NCBI GenBank assembly: GCA_013399895.1 | Contig: VXBA01001685.1 | Location: 62,001 to 126,000, forward strand | Source: Serilophus lunatus | Taxonomy: Eukaryota > Chordata > Aves > Passeriformes > Eurylaimidae | DNA: 64,000 nt | Reading direction: 5' to 3' | In this document: positions 12,586-25,000 of the stretch, one piece after another | How positions within the stretch are numbered: position 1 is the first letter of the stretch | How the letters are laid out: every line of letters begins with the position of its first letter | Made by a program: the position numbers and the translations under genes | The notes under the pieces: model-generated | What the model saw: only the letters and a program-made list of their open reading frames with translations | What the model was told of the DNA's origin: nothing | The model's database searches: none

Positions 12586-14047
12586 TGTGGTGGTTTAATC
12601 CACCTTTTAGCGTTCAGGGGGCAGGTTCAATAAAAGTGACGGAAAACTGAATAGAATTTTCAGCAGGTAAACAGTTTATTACAGGGGAATTAAATTAGGG
12701 AGGTAGGGATAACCCACCGGAGACCCCAGAATTACATCGAGGGACACCCAACACGCAAGGAAAAAAACGACACAAAAAGGGAAAAAAAACAAAAAAAAGA
12801 AAGGGAACTGTTCCTTTCAGCCAGACAACTAGCTGAAAAAAACAGTGGGGAAGGGTAGGAAAAGGTGTCTCCTTCTCTTCCCTCTCTCCTGGAAGGACTT
12901 CAGGCCCTCCAAGCTCTCTGAAAAACACAAACAGAGGTAAAAACAACTCCCTCCCACCACCTCCCCGAGGGTTACTTTCCAGCCGAGCTGGAAATGGCTC
13001 TCGTGGTGAGAGATATGGCTGGAATCCCGCCTTGGGGGGGGCCTGTGGGCGCTGGGGACCAGAGCTGTGGTCTTCCTCCTTGCAGCGGCAGCCTAAGAAG
13101 AAGAACCTGGGGCAGGGCTGTGCCTCGACTTTTAAGCCTTCTTGTTCTCGCGTGGATCTCGTCGCCTTGTTCCTGGCCAAGCCGGCTTCCCATTGGTCCA
13201 GCCGGCCGGGCCCCGCCTCGGTTTCCGGTGTTTTCCCGACAAAGAACCACGAGCCTCATTCGTTAGGTGCCATCTTTGTTTTCATGGCTGCAGCGCCAAC
13301 ACGGTGCCAGGGCCGGCCCCCCGTCGCTGTCCAGAAGCGGCAGTTGTGCTCAAATTCCCGGCCAGGGCTGGCCCGGGGCTGCGTGCCGCTGCCCGCGCTC
13401 TGGGGGGGCGAGGGGCCGCTGCCTGTGAGCACGCTGGGGCTTCCCCGCGGCCATGCCCCCAGGCTGCTGCTTGCCCTGGGAGGCCACTGCCCACGCGGGG
13501 AGGGACGGTCCCAGGCTGTGCACTTCGCAGGGAGGGGGGGCGACAGCAAACAGGAACAGAGGCCATCCCGACTCTGGGACCGAGAGACCACACACGGCAC
13601 AAGACAGCCCCAGGGCCATGCGTGCTGGCTGCTGGCGATCGGTCCCTGTGGTCCCGGGAGCCTGGGACGATGAGCCACCGCCCGGCCCTGGCCCCGGTCC
13701 TGTCCCCGCTCCATCTCGAGATGGCCCCAGGGAAACGAGAAGCCGTTGCTGTCCGGCCCCGGCCCCAACCCCGATCCCAGCTTCTCTCCCCAAACCCCGG
13801 GAGAGCAGCTGAAGCAAGGGCTCCACTCCCCCTGCAGCCCACCACCCCGGTCCCGGCCTGGGGGTGGCGGGGGCAACCCCCAGGAACGGCAAACAAAAGC
13901 GAAGGACATCCCTGGTCCCAGCTTCCCCCTCCCCTAGCTTTAAGGGAAACGGAATTTTAGCTCAGGCAGGTAAGTGGAGTTTCTTACATTCATCCCAAAA
14001 GCCCTTTTTGACCACCCCCTCGATCACAGCCCCCTCAAACCAGTACA
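12586..14047 (-). mobile_element. Solitary LTR of an endogenous retrovirus-like element
   Basis: The element is 1462 bp long, starts TG and ends CA, and is flanked by the direct repeat CTCAG. Its ends form an imperfect inverted repeat: TGTGGTGGTTTAA at the left and, read from the right, TGTACTGGTTTGA. I assign the minus strand because, read that way, an AATAAA (complement of 12675-12680) lies about 90 bases before the end, as expected for R/U5. A TATA-like TTAAAAG (complement of about 13130-13137) lies upstream of it. U3 would then be the GC-rich, CpG-dense part (about 13105-14047). No gag, pol or env sequence adjoins it, so it is most simply a solo LTR left by LTR-LTR recombination. The family is not identified. 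Intact ends and many surviving CpGs suggest a fairly recent insertion. Confidence 0.82.
13105..13960. promoter_or_regulatory. CpG-rich island carried by the LTR
   Basis: This is the only markedly GC-rich, CpG-dense stretch in the window. It ends within the boundaries of the LTR, so it is part of the inserted element and not a host gene promoter. On the minus strand it corresponds to U3, which in retroviral LTRs holds enhancer and promoter sites. Several long overlapping open frames on both strands (up to 272 codons) come from the scarcity of stop codons in GC-rich DNA, not from genes. Confidence 0.75.
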
Positions 14048-14052
14048 CTCAG
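14048..14052. repeat. Target-site duplication, right copy (CTCAG)
   Basis: This matches the CTCAG at 12581-12585 exactly and follows the terminal CA of the LTR. Removing the LTR and one CTCAG restores a continuous pre-insertion sequence. Confidence 0.85.
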
Positions 14053-15132
14053 GTAGTAAAATGTATAGGATACCTTGTTTGGATGGTTATCATCTCCGTG
14101 TTGCCCAGGTGACCTAGTGAAAGACTTACTGGGTCTGCCCAAGGAATCCACTGCTCTCATTTGCCTGCCATGTAACCCAGCATGTGCTCATGTTTAAAAA
14201 ATACAGAGGTCATGAGTAAATCAAATCATGGTTACAGGGTGGGCTGGTTTTGCAGATATGAAATGCACAATAGTTTGTTGTTTTCCTTTTTTTAAGGACC
14301 TGTCTCCTGATTTTAGGAGACAGGTGTTCAGATGCGGTACTAACAGACAACATCATGAATAAAATTGTTTTGGAAATTTCCCAAGGAAACATATTTTCTC
14401 TCATAAAAAGTGCATGGAAGGAGAAAAACTCATGACACATATATGGATTTTGATCAATATTTATTTATTTCAAGATAAGTTTTTGGTAAAGTGAGCATTT
14501 TCTTGTAGAAAATTAATTTTTAGTGGTACATTTTTTAAGAAAAAACTTTTATTTTTATAATAAGCATTCTAAAATAAATATCAAAAATACAGAAAATAAG
14601 ACCCATTTTTTTCCCCCTAGAATTAGAATATTTTAACTGCCCTGAAAATATACTTGAGATCCTTTCCTTGGAATTTTATTTGGTAGGCCAGAATGTTTTG
14701 CCTGATGCTGTCCTGATCCAAATGAAGGAAAAAACATGAGGCTATGAGTCTTCTGCTGCAGAAGAAACTTCCCAGTGCCACTTCTTCCTTTGGAACACCA
14801 ACGATAAAAATGCTTTTTCTCAGTAGCCCTGGAAACACCATTACTAAGTACTCGAATAACAAGTGCTGATTCTCCCTTTACAGCAGAAGGATGACATGTT
14901 CACTGGTCTAGAAGCTTATGGCTCAGTGGAATTGGAACTAGTTTATGAAGTATTTGATTCCCATCATTTAAGTAAAGTCCCTAATATAGGAAAAGGTGGT
15001 GGTGATGCCGACCAAGGTGTCCATGTACAGATAAGCTGTTTACAGTGTATGCAGTGTTTCATCAAGAAAATATGGAGTGTGAGGCAATGGATGCAAAACT
15101 CTGCAAGAGAGGAAAGAGTTACTCAATGACAC
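14053..15132. other. Non-coding sequence between the LTR and repeat copy B, with a hairpin
   Basis: No gene is recognised. A perfect 11-bp stem with a 6-base loop lies at 14298-14325 (ACCTGTCTCCT / AGGAGACAGGT). The stretch 14450-14620 is very AT-rich. An 88-codon open frame at 14863-15129 has no recognisable motif. If the flanking repeats are LTRs, it could be decayed internal sequence. Confidence 0.55.
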
Positions 15133-15349
15133 AGAATTGGACTGGATCCAAGAGGATTATCAGCAAAAAAAGGGGCTTTGGTTTAGTCCTGCTATCTTTG
15201 TTCCAACTCTTGCTCTGTAAACAGAAAGAGAAAATATACAGGCTCACAGCTATGTGCAACATATAAAAGCATTTTCACGTCTGCAAAGCCCTCATTGCAG
15301 AATTAAATAATGAAGGCTTTATGAGCAGTCGGTTGGTACTTCTACTTAA
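15133..15349 (+). repeat. TATA-containing dispersed repeat, copy B
   Basis: Partner of copy A at 11735-11962, on the same strand. The TATAAAA is at 15262-15268, 3388 bases downstream of the matching box in copy A. Subtracting the LTR and one target-site copy that inserted between them leaves about 1.9 kb. The best-conserved block is 'tataaaagcattttcac', with 'tctgcaaagccc' one base after it. The divergence shows that both copies are old. They may be the two LTRs of a decayed provirus, or independent insertions or a duplication. Confidence 0.8.
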
Positions 15350-15814
15350 AAATAGCTGTATCACAGACAAATCAGCTTTTGTTTGGAATCTGGGCAGGCC
15401 ACATGACAAAGCCAGTCAGGACAGGTGATGATAAGGATTGTGGCTCGTTATTGTGTTGTGAAACTTCATGCAATATTGCCATGCTCTGCTCCTGGACCTC
15501 AGCAAGTTTTCAGCTGAAGAGAATTTGGTTTGCATGTGCATTGGATTCTTTTTCTTCCAGGACAGGAAGATGGAGGACCAAGTAGTTGCTGGATCTATCC
15601 TTCCACAATGAGCAAATTCAAGGAGTAAAGAGCTCTTCACTCATCATCCTTCACCATTGCACTTTGTCTCCTGTTTATACCACGATCCATTTTAACAGTC
15701 TTATTGTCATGTTTATAAGACATAGCAAAATGTATCTTATATGCCATGTTTCGCCCATATGGTTAATACACTATCAATAATTTTAAAGTCTACAGAACTA
15801 CAGCTTAGCTCAGA

Positions 15815-15868
15815 CACCTGATGATCTGTGTGGATCCCTTCTAACTCAGAATATTCTGTGATTCTGTA
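15815..15868 (+). mobile_element. CR1 3'-end fragment
   Basis: A short piece matching the extreme 3' end of CR1: 'tgatgatctgtgtgg', then 'tcccttctaactcag', then the terminal 'attctgtgattctgt'. The rest of the element is absent, the extreme 5' truncation typical of CR1. A CR1-tailed SINE could end the same way, but no tRNA-like head precedes it. Confidence 0.78.
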
Positions 15869-18800
15869 ATGAAACTCATCTGCTAATAGGAAGCAGATTG
15901 GGAAGGTTCCTCTGCCTATCTTAACACTTCACAGGTAGGCTGCAGGTTTGATGAACATGAATCTGTTCTCTGTTTGATGGGTGAGATATGTTTTCAGATA
16001 ATGTCCAGGAGTGGTTGAGTAAGTGAGCACAAGTGTCAGGGTGTACTTGGGCAAACTCCCTTTCAAAATAATATTTCTTTCTAATAAGCTTCTGCTCTCA
16101 CACAGTTCTTGGTGTTTGGCAGCAGTGAAGTCCATGGCCACTAACCAGCCTGTTGCACATAAAAGGATTTATGTTTCTTCTTCCTTGGACACATGGTTTA
16201 TTTTGAGGAACTAACTGGATACTGACTGAAGATCTGTGCAGTAGTTCAAGACTCAGATTTTGTTTCTCAGACAGAGACTCTTTTTTCACTGTTACACCTT
16301 TGTTCGGGCTCTGACAGTGCTTGGACTAGTAGCATGGATGAGTATAGGTGTGTATTATGGAAGTGTCCATTAATGACAGTGGGTGTGGATACTATCAAGG
16401 CCACAAGAAGAAACTTACCAATGATTGTCCTAACCTTTTTGTTGGATTTTACCTATTTCTGTGAGAGTGTCTTAGCGATTTTAAAATGTAATTTAGTTTA
16501 TTGAATTTAGGAAATTCCCCTTGTGCCTGACAGTAGCAATATTCTGATGGAACATGACCTGAAAGCCATTCCTGGATAAAGGATGATTATAAAGAGTGTG
16601 AAATGGGCTTTTATTGCCTGCTGAATTCTGGCTGACGTTCTTAATTGTTTTGTCTTGTACTGGGTGCTACAAGAGGGCCAGGCAGTTTCATCAGTCCTGG
16701 ATCCTGACTCCTACTCTTGAGAAATTCTGTAAGATGACATTCCAGCCTGCACCTCATCTGCATATTAGACTACGTAGGGTGGCAGGTCAACTTCACTGAA
16801 GAGCTCCTCTCTTCAGAGGCAGCTGGGCCTTTGCTCTGAGTGCCCTCTCAGCTTGACAGGAAGATGAATGAGGACATTTGCAGATTTTTGTCTCATACAA
16901 TGTATTCCCGGCTTCCTTCCAGCCCTGAATTTGAAACTGGCATGTGACTGGTTCAGTTGAGTCTTCCCATGTCTTTCTAACATTCCTTTTCAATTTGGGC
17001 ATATTGTTCTGCTTGGTGATAGTGGCTCTGATAATTGCATGAGTCAGCCATTTTGCGCAGTTTGGCAATATACTGATCTATTGTTTTTTTGTCTCCTTGG
17101 ACAACGTTCCTGATTATGTGGGTTGAACAGCACTTCTAGGATTTTACAGAGTCCTTCCTGCTCTTGTCTCTACCAAACACTGTAGATGCATATGGTGGAC
17201 CTGCTCTCAGAGAACTGAAAATATGCCTTCTTGCACTTCATTTTCTTTTGCATTCACTATCATCTATTTTATTCTACCTTCTAGCCAAAAGGGCACCAAC
17301 CTACTGACCACAGACCCTTTCACATTTCTCTGCCAGAACTGAGAGTGCTACGCCCTTGACCTTTCCCTTTTTCTGCTTCCTTCGCTTTCTTTCTATGACA
17401 TTGCTAGTTTCTTGTGCTTGCAAGCCCTTTCTTCTCATTCCACTGCCCTCCATGTTGCATTACAAAAGGGGGCTGCCCACAGAGAGGTGAAAGTATTGCT
17501 CTTGACTATTTGTGTCCTTAATTATTAGAAAAGTGCTCATTTGAAGTAAGTGATTTGCAGTTATTAATCTGTGCTATTAAACTAGCTGTGAAGAAAGGAT
17601 GGCTTGCTGTTATTTTCCATTTGTTTGATTGGCATCTTATTTCAAAGTAGGTTTTGTCAAGTTTTATCTTGAGCTGAGTGACACAGCTAATTATAATTGT
17701 TTTCACAAGCACTGAGCTTCAGTCTGAAGTAGAGTGATCATGTAAAGCACTAGTGTCGTAATTCTTGCAGATAAATTTTGCTTTCACAAAATGTTTGAGC
17801 ATGTGGGTATGAAATGTGATTTCTGCTAGTACAAGTCACATCACAGGAAAGCTCTGTGTGCAGTCAATGGTTTTATTGTGCCTTTCACCCTTAATAATGC
17901 AAGGGAGAAGTGGAAGGGGCAGATCCACTGGGATAGGTCCCAGCACAGAGGGAAGAGATGAGAGATCATGGAATGCTTTGCAGGTGATGCTAGGTTCTTT
18001 CTCTTCACTCCATACAGTTCAGACGACCTTGAGTCCAGGGTTAAGTTGGCTGTTGGAAGGGAGATTTAAGGGATTCCGATCAAACATGTCCACAGAAACT
18101 AGAAAAATAATAGATGAGCTCATGTAGGAAGTTACATTCTTCCTACATGGCCTGATCAGGGATCACTGAGGAATCTGGGGTAGGGAAATACTTCTGAAGA
18201 AGATGATGCAGGAAAATGTGTCTCTTCCATTAGACCACATCTACTACTAAAACAATATGTAAATCTACAGAAACAGCTTAACATCATAAAAGGCTGCCAT
18301 TTTTCTATGCCTGCATGCCAGGTCAACTTATAGCAGGTTTTAGCTAGTAGGAAGGATCATTTTCAGTCAATGCATAAATGACTCATCAGCACAGCAGGTC
18401 AGAGAGCAAAGGTCTCTATGTGGGCTTTAGGAAGAGTTGAGATAATTTTATGACCTGTGAAAGCATTTACCTGGCTGTTCCTGTATAATCAGTAAGAGAA
18501 GGGTAATCAAAGCTATTCCTTGGGGAACCAGCTAATGATACTAATCAGCACACAGAAAAAGCTTTGCTGAAAGCATTACATCCAGGCATATAATAATTAA
18601 TTAGCTGATTGTTTGGGGGAAGGTGTTCCCCTTGCCTTCTCCCTATTGTGGAAGATTGTGTATTGGGAAGGAAGGAGGATTTTATGCTTGCTGGTAAAAT
18701 AGATGCCACTGTGAATTTAGTCCAGCATGGTGAATTTGGGCAGCTTCTCCAGGAATGTGAGGTTTAAAGAGATTCCTCAAACTGCTACTCCAAGTTGTAT

Positions 18801-21800
18801 CTCAGTGCACTGGGGAACAAATGGAGAACTATTGTATTTTTTGGCCCGTTTGTCCTCTAGAAAAGGACTGGTGCCCAAACCAGGTATGTTCACCCCCTGT
18901 GTATACTCAGACTATAGCCAGTGATACTCAGTCACAGTCCTGAGCTTCTGGGAACAGAGGTTTACATGGAAAACAGTTACTGTTAGTTTCTATGGCACAA
19001 GAGTATTGCCACTCATAGCCAAAACCAGTCAGTGGCACAGGCTCCTGGCACCACTTCAGGAAACTTTGCAGTTCAAAGATAACTCCCTCAGATAGGCTAT
19101 GGGACTAGATGACTTTGCCGAGCAAGGCTCCTTACAATGAACTCAGATTTGAGGAAATCCCATGTCCTGATACTACAGTGACAGCTTTGGCTCCAAAGGG
19201 CTCAGCTGAGACAGAGGTACTGGAGTCTTGCAGTGATCAGGTGTTTTCTCTTACTGGATTTCTATTTCTGGAAGACTGTTGGACAGGATCTGAGGTGATA
19301 TATCTGTCTTTTTTCCAGGCTGGTTTATGTATGTGTGTGTGATTGTGATTGAGGTAGAAAATATCCCTCTATTGTTATATGAGAGAGAAGCAAAGGAACA
19401 CCAGTGTAAAAGAGCAGTGTAAGGCAGAGTATAGTTTTCTTTTGATTGTACAAATCCCTGCCTGGCCAGACCTCTACAGTGCTGAACATTCTCCCAAACC
19501 AAGTTACAGTCAAGTTTTGCAGCTGCGTTCAGGGTTTCTCACTCCCTTCTCTCCCCTGTGCTAGCAGAGAAAAGAGAACCTCTGTTATGTCTACAAGCAC
19601 ATGACATACAGGTTGGCTGGACCTACAAAGTGGCAAAGGAAAGAGAACAAGCTGTTCCTTGTAATTTCATAGGTCCTGCATAAAAGCTACCATGTGGAAA
19701 GAGCTCTTGATTATCAGGATGACCTTCTGGTCAGGTCTTGAGTAGATATTGGGTAGGTGGTCATCCTTTCAGGAGAGCGTGGGTGATGAGGAGTCCCCTC
19801 CTCTGGTCCTGCAGAGGGGTCCTGGTAATTTACATCTCTGGGCAAGGTCTTTTCAGATTAGATAAAACCAGTGTTTCGTGAGCAAGACTTGGCAGCAAGA
19901 AAGAAATAGCTTTGTGCCATCAGTTTCCTTAGGTGGGTGATTTTTCTGTCTCGTGGGACATAAATGTGCTATGAAGCAACTCTTCCTTTGATTTGCTTTA
20001 GGCTTGTATCCAGCCCACTTCTAGTGAAGCTCACCTGCTTTGCGGTTTGACTTGGTACCCAAACTCGCCATACCTTCTCCTTGTAAGGTGGTTTAGCCCA
20101 TAGAGCTCTTAGCAGGACTGTGATAAGCACCTCCAACATCTTTCCTGGGTGGCCCACCAAGACAAAACCTAGCAGCCTAATGCCCAGTTCTGGTTCCACA
20201 AATATGAACTGCTCCTCCCATCACCCGAGTTTGTATAACCATACCTATCACAAGCAGTTGTAAACAGTGTCCATGAGCATATGTAGCTCAGTGAGTGACC
20301 CTGGGGCTGACTTTCATAGAGTTTGAATTATCACATGACCTGAGTAATTTGCTTAATGGGCTCTATTTTTAAATGGAGGAGGCAGAAACATCAGTTACTA
20401 GGCAGTCACCTTTGCTGTGACACTGGAGGCGTTAAGCAGCACCTCTTTTTCCTTAGGTGTTACTCCATCCTCAAGTAGAGAGTCCATATTGCTTCTGCCA
20501 GTTTAAGGACACAGAACACCACACACAGAGTAGAAGACTAAACAAAAAACATTGCATTTTTAATTTGCAAGACTTGTAATAAAGCTGGTAATGTGTCAAA
20601 ACCCGGAAACTCAAAAATTCTCAGATGTCTTCCCAAAGTGCTAAGTAACATATTTTAGAATTGTGCATTTGGGCATGTGCAAGTTATCGTGTGTGGCAGA
20701 AATAAAGCACCTTCACTTTTCTTATTTGTGCTGCATACAGACACAAACGCGTCATTCACATTAATCAGGCACAATTAGCCAGAGGGCTCAAATTTATGGT
20801 GTTTCTGATCAACCAGACACCTAAGAAATTCTGTGATGGGAAAAGGCTGCACTCTGCAAGAGCACAGCAAGTAACAGTAGCCTTGTGAATGATAGCCCAA
20901 AGCGTCAGCTTTTGCCCCGGTACCTGAACATCTCACTGTCCTGAGGGAAACATCTGCAGAGCAATTATTATCTTGGAAAGAGCCATGGGAAAATAAAGCA
21001 GTCAGTAACACTTGAAAAGCGTCCCAGATTCCCACTGAAAGGCTTTGTCAGAGCTGTGAACCTTCACTTTATTTAGCTGTATGCTTTTTTTTTTTTTCTT
21101 TTTTATTGGAGTGGGTAGTAAACCAAAAAAGTATCCTGTATGTTGCTGCAGTGAGAAATCTCAGCCGTGATAACATTCAGCTCAAGGTTGTTATCTAGTG
21201 GATTGTAACCTGTGGAATATGGGAATATTTCTCAGAGGAAAAGCAGGGCTTGTCACTTTGTGCTCTTTAGGAGCTTAACTGTTTGTACCTCATTAAAACT
21301 CAGCTGGATGAGCCATGTTACACTCAGAGGGACAATGACTACATTGTACTGACCTGTGAAGGGGCCGGGTGTGTTCACCTCTCCTCTGCAGGACACAATT
21401 TTTTTTGTCACAGACACTCTTTTTCCCAAGGTTTTTTCTGTAAGAGGAAAGGGAGTTTCGGACCTTCAGCCTGCACAAACCTCTATACTTCTGTCTCTGC
21501 TGACACATGTAAACTCCCAAGACAGATCATTAAATATGTGCCTATCACAGCAGGAGAAATAACAGGTCTGCCAATGTACATGGTGTTTCCTACCACGGCA
21601 AGCTGAATGGCATAGTCTGAGATTCTCCTCCATGCTCTGGCATGCCTACTGCTCATAGATCTCATGCAGCAGGAACGGGGTCACATCTCTTACTTTGGGC
21701 ATGGACAATTGTGACAGTGGTGACAGAGAGATGTGGGAGAGCTTTGTCGAGTTTGTAGAGGTGCAGTAATCTGTGGACAAAAGATGTAGGGCACACCATC

Positions 21801-21879
21801 TACCTTCATCAAATCCCACATGGAAATGTCATGTAAGGCTGAGCAATAGTGTTGGCTCGTGTTACCAAAGTGCTTTGGG
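15869..21879. other. Non-coding unique sequence
   Basis: No gene or clear interspersed repeat is recognised over about 6 kb. Features seen are a perfect 11-bp stem hairpin at 18121-18149, a short TG-rich patch near 19325-19340, and a T-rich run near 21086-21102. Open frames reach 107 codons at most, without recognisable domains. Confidence 0.65.
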
Positions 21880-22040
21880 CTTTGGGCAGGAGACAGCATC
21901 ACTCCACCCATTTTCACAGATGGCAAAATCGAAAAACAGGGCAGTGAAATAACTTAGTTAAGGTCACCCAAGGAGGTAGTGGAGGAGCCGGGAATAAAAC
22001 CCAGGTTTTGTGAATCACTAAACCACACTGCTTCCCCTTA
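21880..22040 (-). mobile_element. MIR-type SINE remnant
   Basis: Read on the minus strand, this follows the MIR core in order: a 'tggtttagtgatt' start, 'aacctgggttttattcccggctc', a CCACTACCTCCTTGGGTGACCTT-like block, 'aagttatttcactgccctg' and 'catctgtgaaaatggg'. These match the consensus 'tgggttcgaatcccggctc', 'tgtgaccttgggcaagt' and 'catctgtaaaatggg' arrangement. MIR elements are tRNA-derived, predate the split of mammals and reptiles, and are long inactive, so the copy is a fossil. The limits are approximate, especially at the 3' side of the element. Confidence 0.8.
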
Positions 22041-25000
22041 GGGCTATGGATGTATTATAATAGAGCAAGATCCAGATGTGGTTTTTAACTGTCATTCAAT
22101 ACTCTGTGTGATATTACTCTGCCTAAGAAAATATACAAATTTGGACTCCCTGGAGATCTGACTAGATTAAGGAGCTTGATTAAGCCTGTTTGGCATGACA
22201 ACGTTAGGCAGAACAACACACAAAGGGATGGGGGCAACTCTCAAATACAATGGCAGGGCCTGTGGACTGCTGTAACCAGAAGGATGCGTAAAGATTTGAG
22301 AAACACAATCTCAGAAAACGAAGGAGGGAGCAGAGTCAAAAGAAAGAAGCTGTGCCACATCAGGAGGCAGGAAGAAAACAGATGCTTGGCAACAAATCTG
22401 TGCTCAGACATGCTGTTACAGTGGCAGCCATCCCCTTAGAAAGTTATTATTCTCCAACTGTTCATCTCCGTTCTCTGCATTCCCTTCCCAACCCACCAAC
22501 TCAACTGCTCATTAACTGCCCCAGAAATCCACCCAGGCTATTCTGAGGGAGCTCTGCTTCGAGGTGACTGCAGAGCTGCCTATGCTGGTCTTTCGGCAGA
22601 GGTAGTCAGCAGTGGTGGTGAGGAGAAGATAAGGCAAGGGTCCAGGAGTGGCCAACTTTCCATCCAGCTCTGTTGCGTCTCAGCAGCTCTTCTAGCTGCA
22701 GTCAGAGAAAAGGGCGTTAGCTGAGTAAAAAAACATTGCTCTGCATGTAAAACTCTTCATGCTTTGATATTAACAGTAGGCAGTGAGTGGGCCAAAATCC
22801 CAGAGCCTGAAGCCATGATTTAAACTGATCTGTGTTCATATTTCTACCTCCAGGTTTGAGCTGAAGGAATGGGGATAATGGAAGAATTGCATCCTTGCAT
22901 CAAATTTCTTCATTAAAATTGCCCCCCACCCCACCCTGACAAACTGTGTCTGTTTTTTTTCCAAAAGGCTTGTTCTTGGAGTCAGACGATTGCATGTCAT
23001 CTCTGGTTTGGCTAAATAATGAGCTCCTTAACTTTTGGAATTTGCCTATACTGTTAAATAATTGTATTTATTATACTAAAAAACTTGAAATTAAACACTA
23101 TCCCTTCCATACTTCTTCACATTAAATAATTACTTGTGATTTAAAGTTTAATTACTGATTTCTGCAGCAGAATTCATGCTTTTGAATATATGGTCTTATA
23201 TGATCTATATGAAATGCAGATTTCCAACTGGCTTAAACTGGAAGTAGCACTCTTCCTTTCCTTCCTGGTAGGGTATGTGATGCTTCTTGGTGATGTTAAA
23301 AAAACAGTATTCAATCTGCATCTTAGGAAGGTAATGGAGGCACCTCTGGGCCCAGATGAATAGAGTCATACTTGTCCAGTCCATAGGCCATCTAGTAAGT
23401 CTTCATTAGAAATGAGTCTCATCCTGCTACAGATTAATTGTATTCAAGTCTCAGAAGAAGTGATTCCTGTGAATACTGTGTTTTAAAAGCCTTTAAGGGC
23501 CTTTGGTGATGAGGTGTGCAAGTCTAACCCACTGATGAGACTTTGTGCAAGGCTCCTGGCTGTGCTGAGTGTCCAAAGTGGTGGAGAGAGTCTGATTTTT
23601 GGGGGAAGCAGTGAAAATTCATAGCTTTGACTCTGAAAAACACTGTAAACAAAGAAAGAGAGCAGCTGTTGTGTACCAATGGCAGCTCATACTCATTAGA
23701 TACAGGTGAGCTGAATGAACAATAGTTTGATGTGAATCATCAGTAGAAAGCAATACTTTGATACTGGCATTAAACCTTCCTAACGACCCAGCCATATCAA
23801 CCCCTCCTTTTCAAAAATTAAAAAACCCCAATGCTTCCTGTGTGTTTATGCTTATTTAAAAAGCCACCAGGAAGCTACAGGAGAAAATTCTCCTTTCACT
23901 TCTCTGAAGAGAGGGGCAGGAATCATCTCACTATATTCTGATTACCTAAAAAATATTAAACTTTCTGTATAGCTGCTGGAGAGATACTGACAACTCCAGG
24001 AGAGGATTTCTGCCAGTTTAACAAAGAAATAAAAATCAGAGGGGAAGCATACATTTTCCAAGTGTCTCTTTTGCCATCACCCATAGGAATTTATGTCACC
24101 AGTTTAGTACTGGTGCCTAAAATTTAAGTTCAGTGAGCTGAAGCCACAATCTGATAGTCATGTCACTGAGAGGGAAACTGCCTGACTAGGAGAATTAAAA
24201 TAAGGTCTGAAAAAGGGGAGCAGAAAGTGGCCCCAGTGAATGTAAAAAGAGATGGAAAGTTGAAGAGTTACACACAAGAGACAGAACTTTTAAAACAAAG
24301 CCTGTTCAGAGGCTGTAACGCATTGTGTCCTTCAATATCAGGTTAGCTGTTCAGTGGCTGGCACTTTGCACCGTGTGAAAAGATCTCAGCCCAAGATCTT
24401 TTATAATCCAGCCAGCCATGGCGTGCTCGGGGACACTATTCCCATACGCCCAGCAAGCAAACTGTGGGGAAAGGGAGGCAGAGCTTTCCCACTGCTGACA
24501 GACACACTTGTCTCCTGTTCCCACTCACAGTGAGTCATGACTCCAGAAACACTGCCCTGGGCACTGGAGAATCCACAAACCACTACAACATGATATTATG
24601 GGCAGGGTGGAAGTGATGCTCTTCTTGAGCCTCATGGAGGGAAACTTTGCCAGGGTTATGGGATCAGGATGTGCTGTGAGCATGCAGTCAGGAGAATGCC
24701 CTGAGGATAGGATACACAAAAGATACACTGGATCAGGATGATGGAGATGGCATGTTGCAGGAGATAGGTCTTGAGGGAAACACCAAAACTGAAAGCTTGC
24801 TGAATATTAGCTGCAATAGCCAGCAACTGGCTGCACATCTCACAATCCAAATAAATTGTTATAAACTGTTATACTGTAATAAATGCAACTCAGCCATCCA
24901 GGTGTTTGCTTGCTCCTCAGCCATTGATAAGAGGGCCTTTAGTGCAAAATTGTAACTTCTAATGCTTCTGTTCACAGCTACGCTTGGCTGTAGTGCCCGC

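Noticed and set aside
13142..13960. Open frames of 180-272 codons on both strands
   Set aside because: They overlap in many frames within the GC-rich part of the LTR, where stops are rare. They are rich in Pro, Gly, Arg and Ala without any domain.
24378..24402. 9-bp stem hairpin AAAAGATCT / AGATCTTTT
   Set aside because: By rough estimate about two such 9-bp stems are expected by chance in this length; the same applies to the one at 9621-9643.
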